In this document: positions 54,057-64,000 of the stretch, piece after piece
How positions within the stretch are numbered: the first letter of the stretch is position 1
Layout: every line of letters starts with the position of its first letter
Assembly: GCA_964016885.1 (NCBI GenBank)
Contig: OZ024743.1
Location: 191,997,155-192,061,154 of the forward strand
Source of the DNA: Eledone cirrhosa
Taxonomy: Eukaryota > Mollusca > Cephalopoda > Octopoda > Eledonidae
Direction of reading: 5' to 3'
DNA length: 64,000 nucleotides
The notes under the pieces: generated by a model
What the model was told of the DNA's origin: nothing
The model's database searches: none
What the model saw: the letters and a program-made list of their open reading frames with translations, nothing else
Made by a program: the position numbers and the translations under genes

Positions 54057-55197
54057 GAGGGCTATACAAGCCATGTATAAAGAAACAGTCAGCAAGGTTA
54101 GAATTAACAACGAATATAGTGAAGAGTTTAGCGTAAAAGTTGGCGTCCATCAGGGCTCTGTTCTCAGTCCACTACTATTTATTATTGCCCTTCAGGCTAT
54201 AACAGAGGAGTTCAAGACAGGCTGCCCATGGGAACTCCTATACGCAGACGACCTGACACTCATAGCGGAATCAATGGCCGAGCTAGAGAAGAAATTCCAA
54301 ACATGGAAGCACGGCCTAGAGTCAAAAGGACTTAAAATTAACCTGGCTAAGACCAAAGTACTAGTTTGTAGGAAAGAAAACAAGGCGGCGGTCCCTTCTG
54401 GGAAATGGTCGTGCTCGGTGTGTAGGAAAGGCGTAGGTAGAAACTCCATTTTATGTCCTAAATGCAAAGTATGGGTGCATAAAAGATGTAGTGGGATCAC
54501 AGGTAAGCTAACTAAGAACATAGATTTTACATGTGGCCGGTGCTCTGGTGCAATAAGTAGCAGCAAGTGCCCACAAACTACTAGCTCTTTCAATTGCGCA
54601 GAGGGTTCTATAGAAATAGTGGACAGCTTCCGTTACCTGGGCGATAAAATCAGCAGTGGGGGAGGGTGCTCTGAAAGTACTGTAGCTAGAGTCAGAACTG
54701 GTTGGAAAAAGTTCAGAGAGCTTATACCACTATTAGCTGCTAAAGGGTTCTCACTAAAAATGAAAGGCAGGTTGTACGATGCCTGCATACGAACAGCAAT
54801 GCTGCATGGCAGTGAGACCTGGGCATTGTGTGCAGAGGATATACGCAGACTAGAGAGAAACGAAGCTTGCATGCTCCGCTGGATGTGTAACAGTAATATA
54901 CGTGAACGGCAAAGCATAAACGAACTAAGGAAAAAATTAGAGATAAGAGGGATCAGATGTTGTTTACTCGAGAGAAGGCTACGTTGGTATGGACACGTGA
55001 TGCGCATGAAAGTCGATAGCTGTATAACAAAGTGCAGGGCAATAAAGATAGACGGTAGTCACGGAATAGGCAGACCTAGAAAAACCTGGGACGAGCTGAT
55101 AAACTCCGACATCACACACTTACACCTCTCCAAGACAATGTCACTGGACCGAGACCTTTGGCGGTACTCAGTAACAGAGAAGACCCGCCTTACCTAA
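54055..55197 (+). CDS. RTE reverse transcriptase C-terminal half with PHD finger (intact frame)
   Basis: 380 codons without a break. Motifs in order: [13 protein letters not shown] (residues ~28-40), [13 protein letters not shown] (~65-77), PHD finger (~122-168: CSVC, CPKC, WVHKRC, CGRC), [62 protein letters not shown]. The first catalytic Asp region and the endonuclease are missing, so it cannot act alone. It differs from copy 2 at only a few positions, for example PQTTSS against PQNTSS and NSDITH against NSDLTH. Confidence 0.9.
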
Positions 55198-55600
55198 ATA
55201 TATAGTAAAACCTACTCCAGCCAGTAGGCATCTCTAACAAAATACACCCCGTCCCACCACCACCACCCCCACCCGATCCACACCACCCCGTTCTATGTAA
55301 AGTTATGTTGGTGCCGCGCCATCGAGGCCGAAACAAATGAGATCGTGTAGGTGTCACGACAAAAAAACACACAGTCCACGCTGTAATGTGGCCGTGTAGG
55401 CAACACGGTAAAAACCTCCCAGACCCACACTGTAAATGTGGTTGGTGTTAGGAAGGGCATCCAACTGTAGAAAACCTGCCAGACAGTCCTATGCGAGCAA
55501 GACAATCACTCTTGCCTCAAGTGGGACTACCCCCGTCCAAACCCATGCAAGCATGGAACACGGACGTTAAACGTTGATGATGATGATGATGATGATGATA
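54055..55600 (+). mobile_element. RTE subfamily-A LINE, copy 9 (recent, 5' truncated)
   Basis: It starts in the reverse transcriptase ([14 protein letters not shown]) and has an intact frame to TAA at 55195-55197. A 3' UTR of about 370 bp and (ATG)n at 55576-55600 follow. It is nearly identical to copy 2 (19.5-22.4 kb), including the 3' UTR. TA-rich DNA lies on both sides. Confidence 0.93.
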
Positions 55601-55780
55601 TATATACATATAGTATTAAGGGTACTATTTATGGTTATGTATGCAATAAAACCTTTAATGGTAATATATTATATATACACAAACCCTAAATAGTGAGAGA
55701 TAGTCATTAATTACTATCCTATTACCAGTAAGATAAATAGCTCAATGTAATAACATCAGTTGTTTTACAGAGCAGTTATA
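55601..55780. other. AT-rich spacer
   Basis: No gene. It has TA-rich sequence and a possible unclassified repeat. Confidence 0.4.
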
Positions 55781-56282
55781 TAGAGATTATAGTAATCAAA
55801 GTTCAGTTTAAGTCATTTATTTGCTTACAATTGTTTCCTCCAGACCGAGGTTTGGATTCTTCGGAGCAACTATTTATAACATACTTGACCTCCTTTTCAA
55901 CCCAAGAGACACATAAAACATATGCGCATATTGATCAACAGTGGGGTGACATTCATCAAATGATATAGCATGGCAATTTACATATAAAGGTTACAGGATA
56001 AAAATAAAATAAAAACAAGAGTGAAAACAAGAGTGAAAATAAAGATAAACATGAAGCGTTGGCAGTCTATGAAGATAAAGCAAGAGGAAAGCTTAGAGTA
56101 GTCAGTGTATGAAACAATCTCCCGTGTAGCATGCACGCGTGTCTTATCTATACATGATTAGAGTGCGTCAGAATGATATTTGCAGGGTCAGGCAGTTGAA
56201 GCAAGCAATCGATCTTATTATGTAGGCTGAATTATTAAGTCATTTATTCTCATACATCTGTATGATATACAGTCTCGGATGC
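55781..56282. repeat. Left inverted repeat of the GIY-YIG retroelement
   Basis: About 502 bp, from TAGAGATTATAGTAATCAAAG to CAGTCTCGGATGC. It contains CCAGACCGAGGTTTGGATTC and CATGCACGCGTGTCTTATC. It matches 58630-59132 in reverse with only a few differences (for example TATAG/TACAG near the outer end). Confidence 0.9.
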
Positions 56283-57405
56283 GGGGAAACACCAAAATAT
56301 CAAAAACCTTCAACATACTATAAACCTTATTGTATCGTAGGCAAGGCCGTACCACTGTCCTTGGTCACACCACCACTCACATAATGCATGAGACGCAATA
56401 TATATATAGAGAACACGCGTCTATCGTATAATTCGCGGTGGTTCAGCATATAGTCAAGCTATAAACCGTATCCAGTCGGTTCTTAATTAATATATCATGC
56501 TGTCCAGATTCCGGAAGTGCCTGAATGACTAAGGGGAATTAATGCGTAAGGGGAGGTAACTAGCTAGTTATCTTAGTTACATTACTATGCTAAACTACAT
56601 TAATGGTGATTCAAATACGTGCCTATCATGTGAAGTTATAACTAATATCTAGAGTATGTTACCCATTTATAGGTTAGAGAGTTGTCCATTAAGAAGTACA
56701 AGGGTGTATATATTAGGATGATTACCATCCATTAATTAAGGGGTGTCATATCTGAACGTTCTATAAGAGGAGTCAGACTCTCAAGTCACTGCTCCATGCA
56801 AATGTAATATAACAGTAGGACCTGGTATGGTCCCACTATTATATGTGCCACCCGGTAGGCTCCGGGTCATTGCATGCTTGCATCTCCAGTAGATCTTCGG
56901 TATGGTCCGGAGATCCAATCTCTCATATAAATGCACTAGTCTAGCCATCAAGCAATAGACAACCCCCGTCTCAAATATAAATCAATTATGTATCACATCT
57001 ACAAGCTAGAGTGGAGTCTATTAATAGGTACTAAAGGAGTTCACATCAAGATGATTACGTGCATAATTCATTGAACTGATCGCTTACAGTATATAATCAC
57101 TTAACAATACGATTATCTATCTAATCATCAATCTATCTCTTGGTGGTAATCCATGCACAGGACTATGCTATCGCAACCAGTACCGTGTCCCCAATTTATA
57201 CTAATCTTATATTTGTGCAATGCAGAATAAGTAGTCCACGGTCGAGATATCAGTATTAGAGGTACAAGGGGGTATTCCCAGGGTAGGTGGTACTAAAATG
57301 CTGTCAGTATTATCTTTAGAGTATAGAGATGGGTGTGGATGTGAGGTGTAAGGTGTGCTACTGATGTTAATTGCTAGGGGTGGTGCCGGTTCCAGTCTGA
57401 CATTA

Positions 57406-58629
57406 TTATATATAGGGTTTAAAGTTTTGGAACGAGTGTCGGAAGCGGTGTTGGCAATTTGCGAACACTTCTGATTTTTTATTAAGGAGATTATGTTTAG
57501 AGAAGATGATAGTATGGGTCTCTAGTAGACAGAGGTTACAAAATTTATCAGGTGGTTTGTACGATGTTGCACTACCTACCACTTCCCATTTAAGTGTATA
57601 TATTTTATTTTTAGTTTTTAGATAGTGTATGTAGCTAGATAGTGAAGTGGAGTTGGCTAGACTGTGTTTTTTGAAAGAGTGGAGGTGCGAATTGTATCTA
57701 GTTTTGAAGCAGTTAGAAGTGGAGCCTATGTAGGTTTCAGAAGAGCTGTTAGTTGTGACTGTACATGAGTATATGATATCCTTGGTTAAGCATTTTTTAT
57801 CTAAAGGGCAGGTTCTACTTGATCTACAGTTACAATTACTCTGGGTGCTAGTCTGCCGGTTACTATGCTATGTAGAAGTTTGGATGTTAGCTATAGGGTT
57901 ATGGTTATGCAGGTTGTGGTACGCAGCGTTAATGTTTACACTAGTGTTATTACTACTATTTCCATTGATATTACGGTAATTTGTTATAATGTTACTTTGA
58001 CTGTTATTTTGAATGTTATTTTGAAGGTTTATCGACCGTTGTGATTTAGTTTGTTGGAAGTAAGAATTAATTTTTCTTTTATTTGTACTAGCTATGTGGT
58101 ATGCTAAGTTAGGCGTAGTAGAGTATGAGATCTTAATAGTGTTTTTGTTTAAAAGGCCGTGGTACCTGTGGCCGGATGGGAAGTGTTTATCTAGTAGTAA
58201 GAAGAAAGCCCTAGGAAGGTTGGTAGAGACGTTTAAATTGAAAGGAGGGTTGAAAAATGTATTATTTCTTCTTCTATTTCTGTTTTTTATGTCTGGTGAT
58301 TTGTTTCCTTTAATGTTCCTATGGTCATTTCTGTGGTGCGGGTTACTCTTGTTGTTACAATCCCTATTAGTGTGTGTGCAGTTGCTATTCCTATTATTAA
58401 ATTTTCCCATGGAGATGTTGTGTGAAATGATGTTGTAGCTATGTGTTTTTGTAGGTAGGAACTCTATCCCTGTATTATGGCCTGATCTAGCTAATGCCTG
58501 ATTATAATACTGTGAGTTATTGTTAAATGTGTTTATGTCATAGGATAGATTAGAGATTCTATTAGATACTCCCTTAGAGATAGAGTTCAATATAGATTTA
58601 GGGTAGTTAGACTTGGTATCTACGTAGAT
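57406..58629 (-). pseudogene. Reverse transcriptase tail plus GIY-YIG endonuclease
   Basis: From 58629 the frame reads [28 protein letters not shown], an asparagine-rich linker, then RNRRRNNTFFNPPFNLNVST and LLLDKHFPSGHRYHGLLNKN and TIKISYST. After an in-frame TAG at 57868-57870 the same frame gives RTCPLDKKCLTKDIIYSC, ETYIGSTSNCFKTRYNSHLH and a final cysteine pair (CNLC), ending at TAA 57406-57408. IIY...YIG...R...H is a GIY-YIG nuclease signature. The RT catalytic half is missing. One stop separates the two parts. The start of this frame matches 32.7-32.8 kb. Confidence 0.75.
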
Positions 58630-59129
58630 GCATCCGAGACTGTATATCATACAGATGTATGAGAATAAATGACTTAATAATTCAGCCTACATAATAAGAT
58701 CGATTGCTTGCTTCAACTGCCTGACCCTGCAAATATCATTCTGACGCACTCTAATCATGTATAGATAAGACACGCGTGCATGCTACACGAGAGATTGTTT
58801 CATACACTGACTACTCTAAGCTTTCCTCTTGCTTTATCTTCATAGACTGCCAACGCTTCATGTTTATCTTTATTTTCACTCTTGTTTTCACTCTTGTTTT
58901 TATTTTATTTTTATCCTGTAACCTTTATATGTAAATTGCCATGCTATATCATTTGATGAATGTCACCCCACTGTTGATCAATATGCGCATATGTTTTATG
59001 TGTCTCTTGGGTTGAAAAGGAGGTCAAGTATGTTATAAATAGTTGCTCCGAAGAATCCAAACCTCGGTCTGGAGGAAACAATTGTAAGCAAATAAATGAC
59101 TTAAACTGAACTTTGATTACTGTAATCTC

Positions 59130-59132
<3 letters not shown>
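58630..59132. repeat. Right inverted repeat of the GIY-YIG retroelement
   Basis: Inverted partner of 55781-56282. Its outer end runs into (TA)n at 59132. Confidence 0.9.
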
Positions 59133-59220
<88 letters not shown>

Positions 59221-59247
59221 GTTTATATATATATATATATATATATT

Positions 59248-59333
<86 letters not shown>

Positions 59334-59400
59334 AATATATAGAGAGAAACACACAGATACATGCGGACACATACATACACATGAATATATCCACATATAT
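59133..59400. repeat. (TA)n/(CATA)n microsatellite
   Basis: About 200 bases of TA repeats followed by ACACACAGATACATGCGGAC-type sequence. Confidence 0.95.
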
Positions 59401-59561
59401 CCCTGGGTTAGTGGTGCCAACCTCAACCGATGTTGCTCTATGAATAACTGGGACAAAACAATCCGAATGGATTAGACTGATTCAGTATCAGAGCTATAAA
59501 GTACATTATGAAGAGAGAAGAAACATTAGATATAATTAGTAATAAGATATATCATACCTAG

Positions 59562-59650
59562 CTGGTTCTTCAGTCCCCGACTACGTAGTTTCGTGGCATA
59601 TTATGCAAAAAACACTAGATCATAGAGATATAGAACCTTTGAGAGGTTCT
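59562..59650 (-). ncRNA. Degraded hammerhead-like fold
   Basis: The minus strand carries CACGAAACTACGTAGTC, a GAAA core followed by a short CU/AG helix III and UC. Helix II is GTG/CAC with an inner GCAT/ATGC hairpin. Outer bases GGTTCT and AGAACC pair as helix I. The expected CUGAUGA is represented by AUGAUCUA, so the core is mutated and activity is unlikely. It lies 3' of the LINE at 59.9-62.2 kb. Confidence 0.35.
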
Positions 59651-59866
59651 GCCGACTTATCAAGGGGATACCTCATTAAGGATTTCAAAACACGTCTGCA
59701 ATGCGCGAGATAGAATCTCGAAAAGGCGGAGGGAGAATCAATCACGTGATACAGCGGTCAAGAAACAGAGCTAAGCCCCTTATAACCCTGAAAAAAATAC
59801 CACGGAAGCGGAGGGGGTATTCATATTCATAGTCGGCTGTGGTTGGAGTTTGTGTACTTTTGCATG

Positions 59867-62235
59867 TCACTTGAGCTCTCCTGCTGATTTACATTCTCTA
59901 CCACATGTTTGGCAAGCATGATGAGTAGCATCTCCAACAGCAGCCTGGTAGTCAACCACTGGTCTTACTTTATGACTGCGAAGATGACTTTCGAGTCCAG
60001 CTTTGCTTAGGCAGAGTCTCGCACAGACGCTGCATGTCAGCACCATAGGAGGACCCTTGCCGTCTGGAAGTGCAATAGTCCGCTTTACTTTCTCGTATGC
60101 GATTCGAGATGTCTCAAAGGCAACTTTTCCCTCATATACAGTCTTTCTCCATTTATTAGGATCAGCAGCAACATTTTCCCATGTATCAGCAGAGGCTTTC
60201 AAAGAGGCTTTGAAGGAATTCTTATACCTCTTTTTTGGTTTATGTGGCGGTCGTTTTCCTTTAACCAACTCTCCATAAAAGAGTTGTTTTGGTATTCTAG
60301 AATCCTTCATCCTGGCAAGGTGACCACTTAAACGGAGTCTTTGCTTATGCACAAGAGCTTCTATACTGTCACACAGAGAGCTTTCCAAAATCTCGACATC
60401 ACTGATGTGGTCCCTCCAGTGAATGCCATGGATCCGTCTGAGACACGTCTGATGGAAATGCTCTAGTTGCTTAAGGTGGTGTCGATATGTGACCCAGGTC
60501 TTGCAGGCATAAAGAAGAGAAGAGAGCACACATGCCTTGTCCACATTTATCTTTGTCTTCTTGCATATGTCTCGCCGACCCCAGAGTCACCTTTCTAGCT
60601 TTCCGAAAGCATCACTTGCTTTCCTAATCCTTTCCTAATCAAGGTTGCTCTGTCGATTGACAGTGCTCCCCAGATAGACAAACTGATCAACCCCTCCAAG
60701 TCATTTACCATACACATAGATATTTAGTTCACTGTACTGCTTACCAGGGGCAGGTTGGTACATGACGACGGTTTTCTTGAGACTGACAGTCAACCCTGTG
60801 GCAGTACAAGCATAAGAAAATGCATTCAAAATGTGCTGCATATCACTCTTTGTGTGTGCTACAAGATCGCAATCATCTGCATACAAGAGGTCTCTTATGA
60901 TTGATGTAAATACTTTTGTTTTTGCAGCAAAGCGCCTGATGTTAAATATGCTGCCAGAGGTTCGATATTGGATGTAAACTTCATGCTCGTAATTCCTGAA
61001 TGCAATACAGAAAACCATTGCAACGTATATGGCAAACAGAGGCGGTGCTGGAATATCCCCCTGTTTCACTCCATTTTTTGCTGAGATAGGCTCCCACATG
61101 TTACCTCCGACATTAACCCAAGCCTTCATGTCATCAGGGAAAGACCTAACCAAAGCAAACAACTTATCAGGGCAACCACGTTTCTGGAGAACATTCCATA
61201 ATGCATTTCTGTTAACAGTATCGAAAGCTTTCGTCAGATCGACAAAAACCTGATACAGATCCAAGCCTTGTTCAATGCATTTCTCCTGGAGCTGTCTAGC
61301 TGAGAAGATCATATCACTAGTGTCGCGTCCAGCACGAAAACCAGATTGACTTTCAGATAGAACACAATCTGCAATGTGTGTTAGCAGACAGTCCAGATGC
61401 ACCCTACATAAAACTTTCCCTACGACAGAAAGCAATGATATACCTCTGTAGTTCCCACAATCATTCCTGTTACCCTACCGTTGTACAAGACCACCATTAC
61501 TTCGTCTCTCCAGTCCTCAGGTACAGATTCATTAGCCCATATCCTGCCAAACAAAGAGTGAAGCTGTTGCAGAAGTCTCTCACCACCATATTGTAGGATC
61601 TCTGCATGTATGCCATCCATACCTGGAGACCTTCCACTGTTCAGCTTCGAGATAGCTACTGCAACCTTTACAAGCGTCGGAGGTTTTTCGAGAGCTATTT
61701 TCACAGGACGTTCTGGAATGAGATTGAGGAAACCTTCATCGACGACTGACGGCTGATTCAAAAGTTCATTAAAGTGCTCCCGCCACCTTCGTAGAATTCC
61801 TTGTGAGTAACGAAGAAGACAGTCCATAAACTTCACGCAAGAGACTGTACAACAGCTTTGTGTTATTGGAATCTGACGCAGCTTGTATCTCATCAGCCCT
61901 CTCACCCCACCCCTGATCCTTCATCTGAGAAAGACTCTGCCTAACACGTGATTTCACATCCTTGAGTTCCTAATGCAAAATATTCTTCTCCTGTGGTTTT
62001 GCCGCCAAGTAGCATGACAGAGCATGCCTCTTATCAGCCAACAAGTCTTCTATATGTTCACCATTCTCATTAAACCAGTCTTGATGTTTTATCTGCACCA
62101 ATCCCAGAACACGCCTGCCTACATCATAAACCGACTGTTTAAGGGTCGGCCAATCCTCACCAAGATCTGCAACCTGCATCTCTTCTCGCAATGTCCCCTT
62201 CACATTTTTATCTCTAAGACGAGCAGCATTCAATC
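59867..62235 (-). pseudogene. Non-LTR retrotransposon with C-terminal zinc-finger motifs, multiple breaks
   Basis: On the minus strand: a helical linker (EDWPTLKQSVYDVGRRVLGL), reverse transcriptase start (SRRSPGMDGIHAEIL-like, PEDWRDEVMVVLYN), ADCVLSESQSGFRAGRDTSD, LYQVFVDLTKAFDTVNRNAL, GVKQGDIPAPPLFAIYVAM, LLYADDCDLVAHT, then RLSGHLARMKDSRIPKQLFY. The end has CSVCARLCLSKAGLESHLRS (C2H2) and CQTCGRECKSAG (partial second finger). Breaks lie near 60550-60700, 61435, 61780 and 61960. No endonuclease is seen: the copy is cut at 62235. It is the same family as the remnant at 3690-4480 and unrelated to the RTE copies. Confidence 0.8.
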
Positions 62236-62250
62236 TTCTGGGCTAGAAAT

Positions 62251-62632
62251 GCAAAATACATTATATATACATCCATATATATATTACTATTTCAGAGCTC
62301 CAATTCTAATTTTTAATTTCTGCCTGACCAACAACCGCTCTGCATAATCAGCTCCTGATTATTTACTAGATTTCTATAAGAATATAACATCAATGATCTC
62401 AGTAAACAGGTGGGGTAGTTGGCCTTGATAAGCTTCAACCAAAGCGAAACAAGTCTTGTCGGCTTATCTCCCCTGTTTGCTGAGATCAAAGTGAGTGAAT
62501 TTGTCACTACTTTAAAACAATAGCTTACGGTCTTTAAAATGCTTTTAATTAAGCATAAAGTGTATTGCAAAATACATTATATATACATCCATATATATAT
62601 TGCTATTTCAGAGCTCCAATTCTAATTTTTAT
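62251..62632. repeat. Insert flanked by 66-bp direct repeats
   Basis: GCAAAATACATTATATATAC... through GAGCTCCAATTCTAATTTTT occurs at 62251-62319 and again at 62567-62632 with one difference. The 247 bp between them holds a long stem (62394-62487). Direct repeats of this length are not a normal target duplication. They fit a tandem-unit or terminal-repeat element. Confidence 0.6.
62394..62487 (+). ncRNA. Long stem with hammerhead-like centre
   Basis: GATCTCAGTAAACAGG (62394-62410) pairs with CCTGTTTGCTGAGATC (62472-62487), 16 pairs with G-U. Inside are CCTTGATAAGC, GCGAAAC and AAGTCTTGTC in the order of a hammerhead, but CUUGAUAA is not the consensus CUGAUGA. GATAAGC can instead pair with GCTTATC at 62462-62468, giving a plain hairpin. 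Either reading is possible. Confidence 0.3.
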
Positions 62633-62689
62633 ATATATATACATACACACACATATATATATATATATATACATACATATATATGGGAT

Positions 62690-63035
62690 AACAAATTATG
62701 GTTATAGGTAATCCAGTTAGAGGTTGTGAATACTCCGTATTGTGGATAGTTTTAATGTATGGCGTTGTTTGACTCAACAAGAGGTTTCCTTAGTTAGGTT
62801 GCGATTTCTCGGGAATTCCTATGCAGGTTAATCTTGGAGTAATAATAGTGAAAGAGTGAAGAATAAGATGGTCAACAGTACAAAAAGGGTTTTATTTACA
62901 GTATTTACGTGCTGCTTTAAACGTGTTTTGGAGGGAATACCCAACAAATAAGGATCTCTATGGCAATATACCACCTATCAGCAGGTCAATACGTGACATA
63001 GACTCAGATTTGCTAGCCACTGTTGGCACAGCAAG
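62690..63035. other. Unclassified sequence
   Basis: No gene or repeat recognised. GC content is slightly above the surroundings. Confidence 0.35.
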
Positions 63036-63039
63036 GAAG

Positions 63040-63215
63040 AAATAGCAGGTGATGTGTTGTTATGGAGTCCATTTCATGAAGCAAGAAATGCTGGTCGTCC
63101 CAAGAAGACATACGTCAAGCAACTTGAGGACGTTACTGAATGCACTGCGGAAGAACTGGCAAACGCTATGAGAGAGAGATGGATGGAGGAAACGTGTCAT
63201 AGAAAGCCGAGCAAG
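63040..63215 (+). pseudogene. LINE C-terminal fragment
   Basis: The frame reads LLWSPFHEARNAGRPKKTYV, then QLEDVTECTAEELANAMRER and WMEE. It matches the 'LLWxPxHxxxxxGRPxxTYxxQLxxDTxCxxExLxxAMxxRxxWRE' C-terminus of non-LTR retrotransposon proteins, with D-T-G-C changed to V-T-E-C. Similarity stops on both sides. Confidence 0.65.
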
Positions 63216-63352
63216 CTCGACTTGATGATGATGGTGTGGTTGTCTAAAAATTGGTAATCACTTGAAATTGTGTCCCTCAATTTTAAATACAATGTATGCC
63301 TAATCAAATCATCGGAAAAACATATATATATATATATATATATGTATATATC

Positions 63353-64000
63353 ATCATCATCATCACCAGGTTTAGCGTCCGTGTTCCACGCTTGCATGGG
63401 TTTGGACGGGGGTTTTCCCACTTGAGGCAAGAGTGGTTGTCTTGCTCGCATAGGACTGTCTGGCGGGTTTTCTACAGTTGGATGCCCTTCCTAACACCAA
63501 CCACATTTACAGTGTGGGGCTGGGAGGTTTTTACCGTGTTGCCTACACGGCCACATTACAGCGTGGACTGTCTGGCGGGTTTTCTACAGCTGGATGCCCT
63601 TCCTAACACCAACCACATTTACAGTGTGGGGCTGGGAGGTTTTTACCGTGTTGCCTACACGGCCACATTTACAGCGTGGACTGTGTGTTTTTTGTCGTGA
63701 CACCTACACGATCTCATTTGTTTCGGCCTGGATGTTGTGGGACCAACATAACTTTACATTGAAAGGGGCGGTGTGGGTGGGGTGGAGGTGGTGGGACGGG
63801 GGTGTGTTTTGATAGAGGTGCCTACTGACTGTAGTAGGTTTTTACTTTGTATTTAGGTAAGGCGGGTCTTCTCTATTACTGAGTACCGCCAAAGGTCTCG
63901 GTCCAGTGACATTGTCTTGGAGAGGTGTAAGCGTGTGAGGTCGGAATTTATCAGCTCGTCCCATGTTTTTCTGGGTCTGCCTACTCCGTGGCTACCGTCT
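63353..64000 (-). mobile_element. RTE subfamily-A LINE, copy 10 (runs off the window)
   Basis: The (ATC)n tail at 63350-63366 is preceded by (TA)n. The 3' UTR contains a tandem duplication: GACTGTCTGGCGGGTTTTCTACAG through the GTTGCCTACACGGCCACATT block occurs at about 63453-63557 and 63566-63669. Coding starts near 63855 (TRLT in reverse) and continues past 64000 with [17 protein letters not shown]. Confidence 0.9.
63455..63670. repeat. Tandem duplication of about 112 bp in an RTE 3' UTR
   Basis: Two units of GGACTGTCTGGCGGGTTTTCTACAG...CACGGCCACATT lie head to tail, differing at a few bases (GTTGGATG/GCTGGATG). Confidence 0.85.

Larger units (their letters stand above)
55781..59132 (-). 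mobile_element. GIY-YIG retroelement bounded by 500-bp inverted repeats
   Basis: 55781-56282 and 58630-59132 are nearly exact inverted copies of about 502 bp. Reading on the minus strand: the right repeat, a truncated reverse transcriptase and GIY-YIG protein (58629-57406), about 1.1 kb non-coding (57405-56283), then the left repeat. The reverse transcriptase is cut exactly at the inner edge of the right repeat. This layout, a 5'-truncated body capped by an inverted copy of its own end, is known for Penelope-like elements. It lies between an RTE copy and a TA repeat. Confidence 0.8.

Noticed and set aside
40000..64000. Upstream IFT122 exons
   Set aside because: No minus-strand segment matching the region before ARKLDK was found. 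They are presumed to lie beyond the right edge.

Overview
This window is animal nuclear DNA, most likely from a mollusc and probably a coleoid cephalopod such as Octopus. The evidence is an intron-rich gene with spliced exons, AT-rich introns full of (TA)n and (ATC)n microsatellites, tRNA-derived SINEs of the kind seen in cephalopods, many RTE-type LINE copies, and Penelope-like elements. The species call is inference. No bacterial-style gene, operon or CRISPR array is present.

Host genes. One gene is recognised with good confidence. Five consecutive internal exons of IFT122, a subunit of the IFT-A ciliary transport complex, lie on the minus strand at 39763-39934, 27361-27463, 25858-25998, 17391-17488 and 11055-11153. 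Their splice phases chain without a break over about 204 codons. The 5' exons lie beyond the right edge and the 3' exons were not found, so they probably lie beyond the left edge. A second possible host exon, unrecognised and ending in a stop codon, is on the plus strand at 539-651. All four visible IFT122 introns hold transposon debris.

Mobile DNA, left to right. 1-11 kb holds LINE 3' ends, SINEs, a piggyBac-like MITE, a zinc-finger LINE remnant, a Penelope-like element (4.4-5.9 kb) and a 3-kb RTE copy (6.06-9.08 kb). 11-28 kb is the IFT122 core, with an old RTE, SINEs, an almost intact RTE (19.5-22.4 kb), an internally deleted RTE (23.0-24.4 kb), a hammerhead-like ribozyme (25.6 kb) and a non-autonomous Helitron (26.1-26.7 kb). 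28-45 kb holds RTE fragments, foldback palindromes, a reverse transcriptase of the GIY-YIG retroelement family (32-33.3 kb), SINEs, a hAT relic (41.5-42.7 kb) and a 1.1-kb inverted repeat (43.5-44.6 kb). 45-55.6 kb is a cluster of four RTE copies separated by microsatellites. 55.8-59.1 kb is a GIY-YIG retroelement bounded by about 500-bp inverted repeats. 59.5-62.2 kb is another LINE with C-terminal zinc-finger motifs. The right edge cuts through one more RTE.

How the parts relate. Two RTE subfamilies (A, with a long 3' UTR; B, with almost none) and several SINEs end in the same type of tail, a CGGACGTAAA or AACGTTAAA-like block followed by (GAT)n. This suggests one retrotransposition machinery moves them all. 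Both subfamilies encode endonuclease, reverse transcriptase, a PHD-type zinc finger and a conserved C-terminus. A second network consists of Penelope-like or foldback units that carry hammerhead-type folds. Two related copies (25.6 and 30.4 kb) show base changes that keep the predicted helices. I regard the ribozyme and foldback set, the PHD finger inside the RTE protein, and the chimeric SINE/RTE tails as the most interesting material here.
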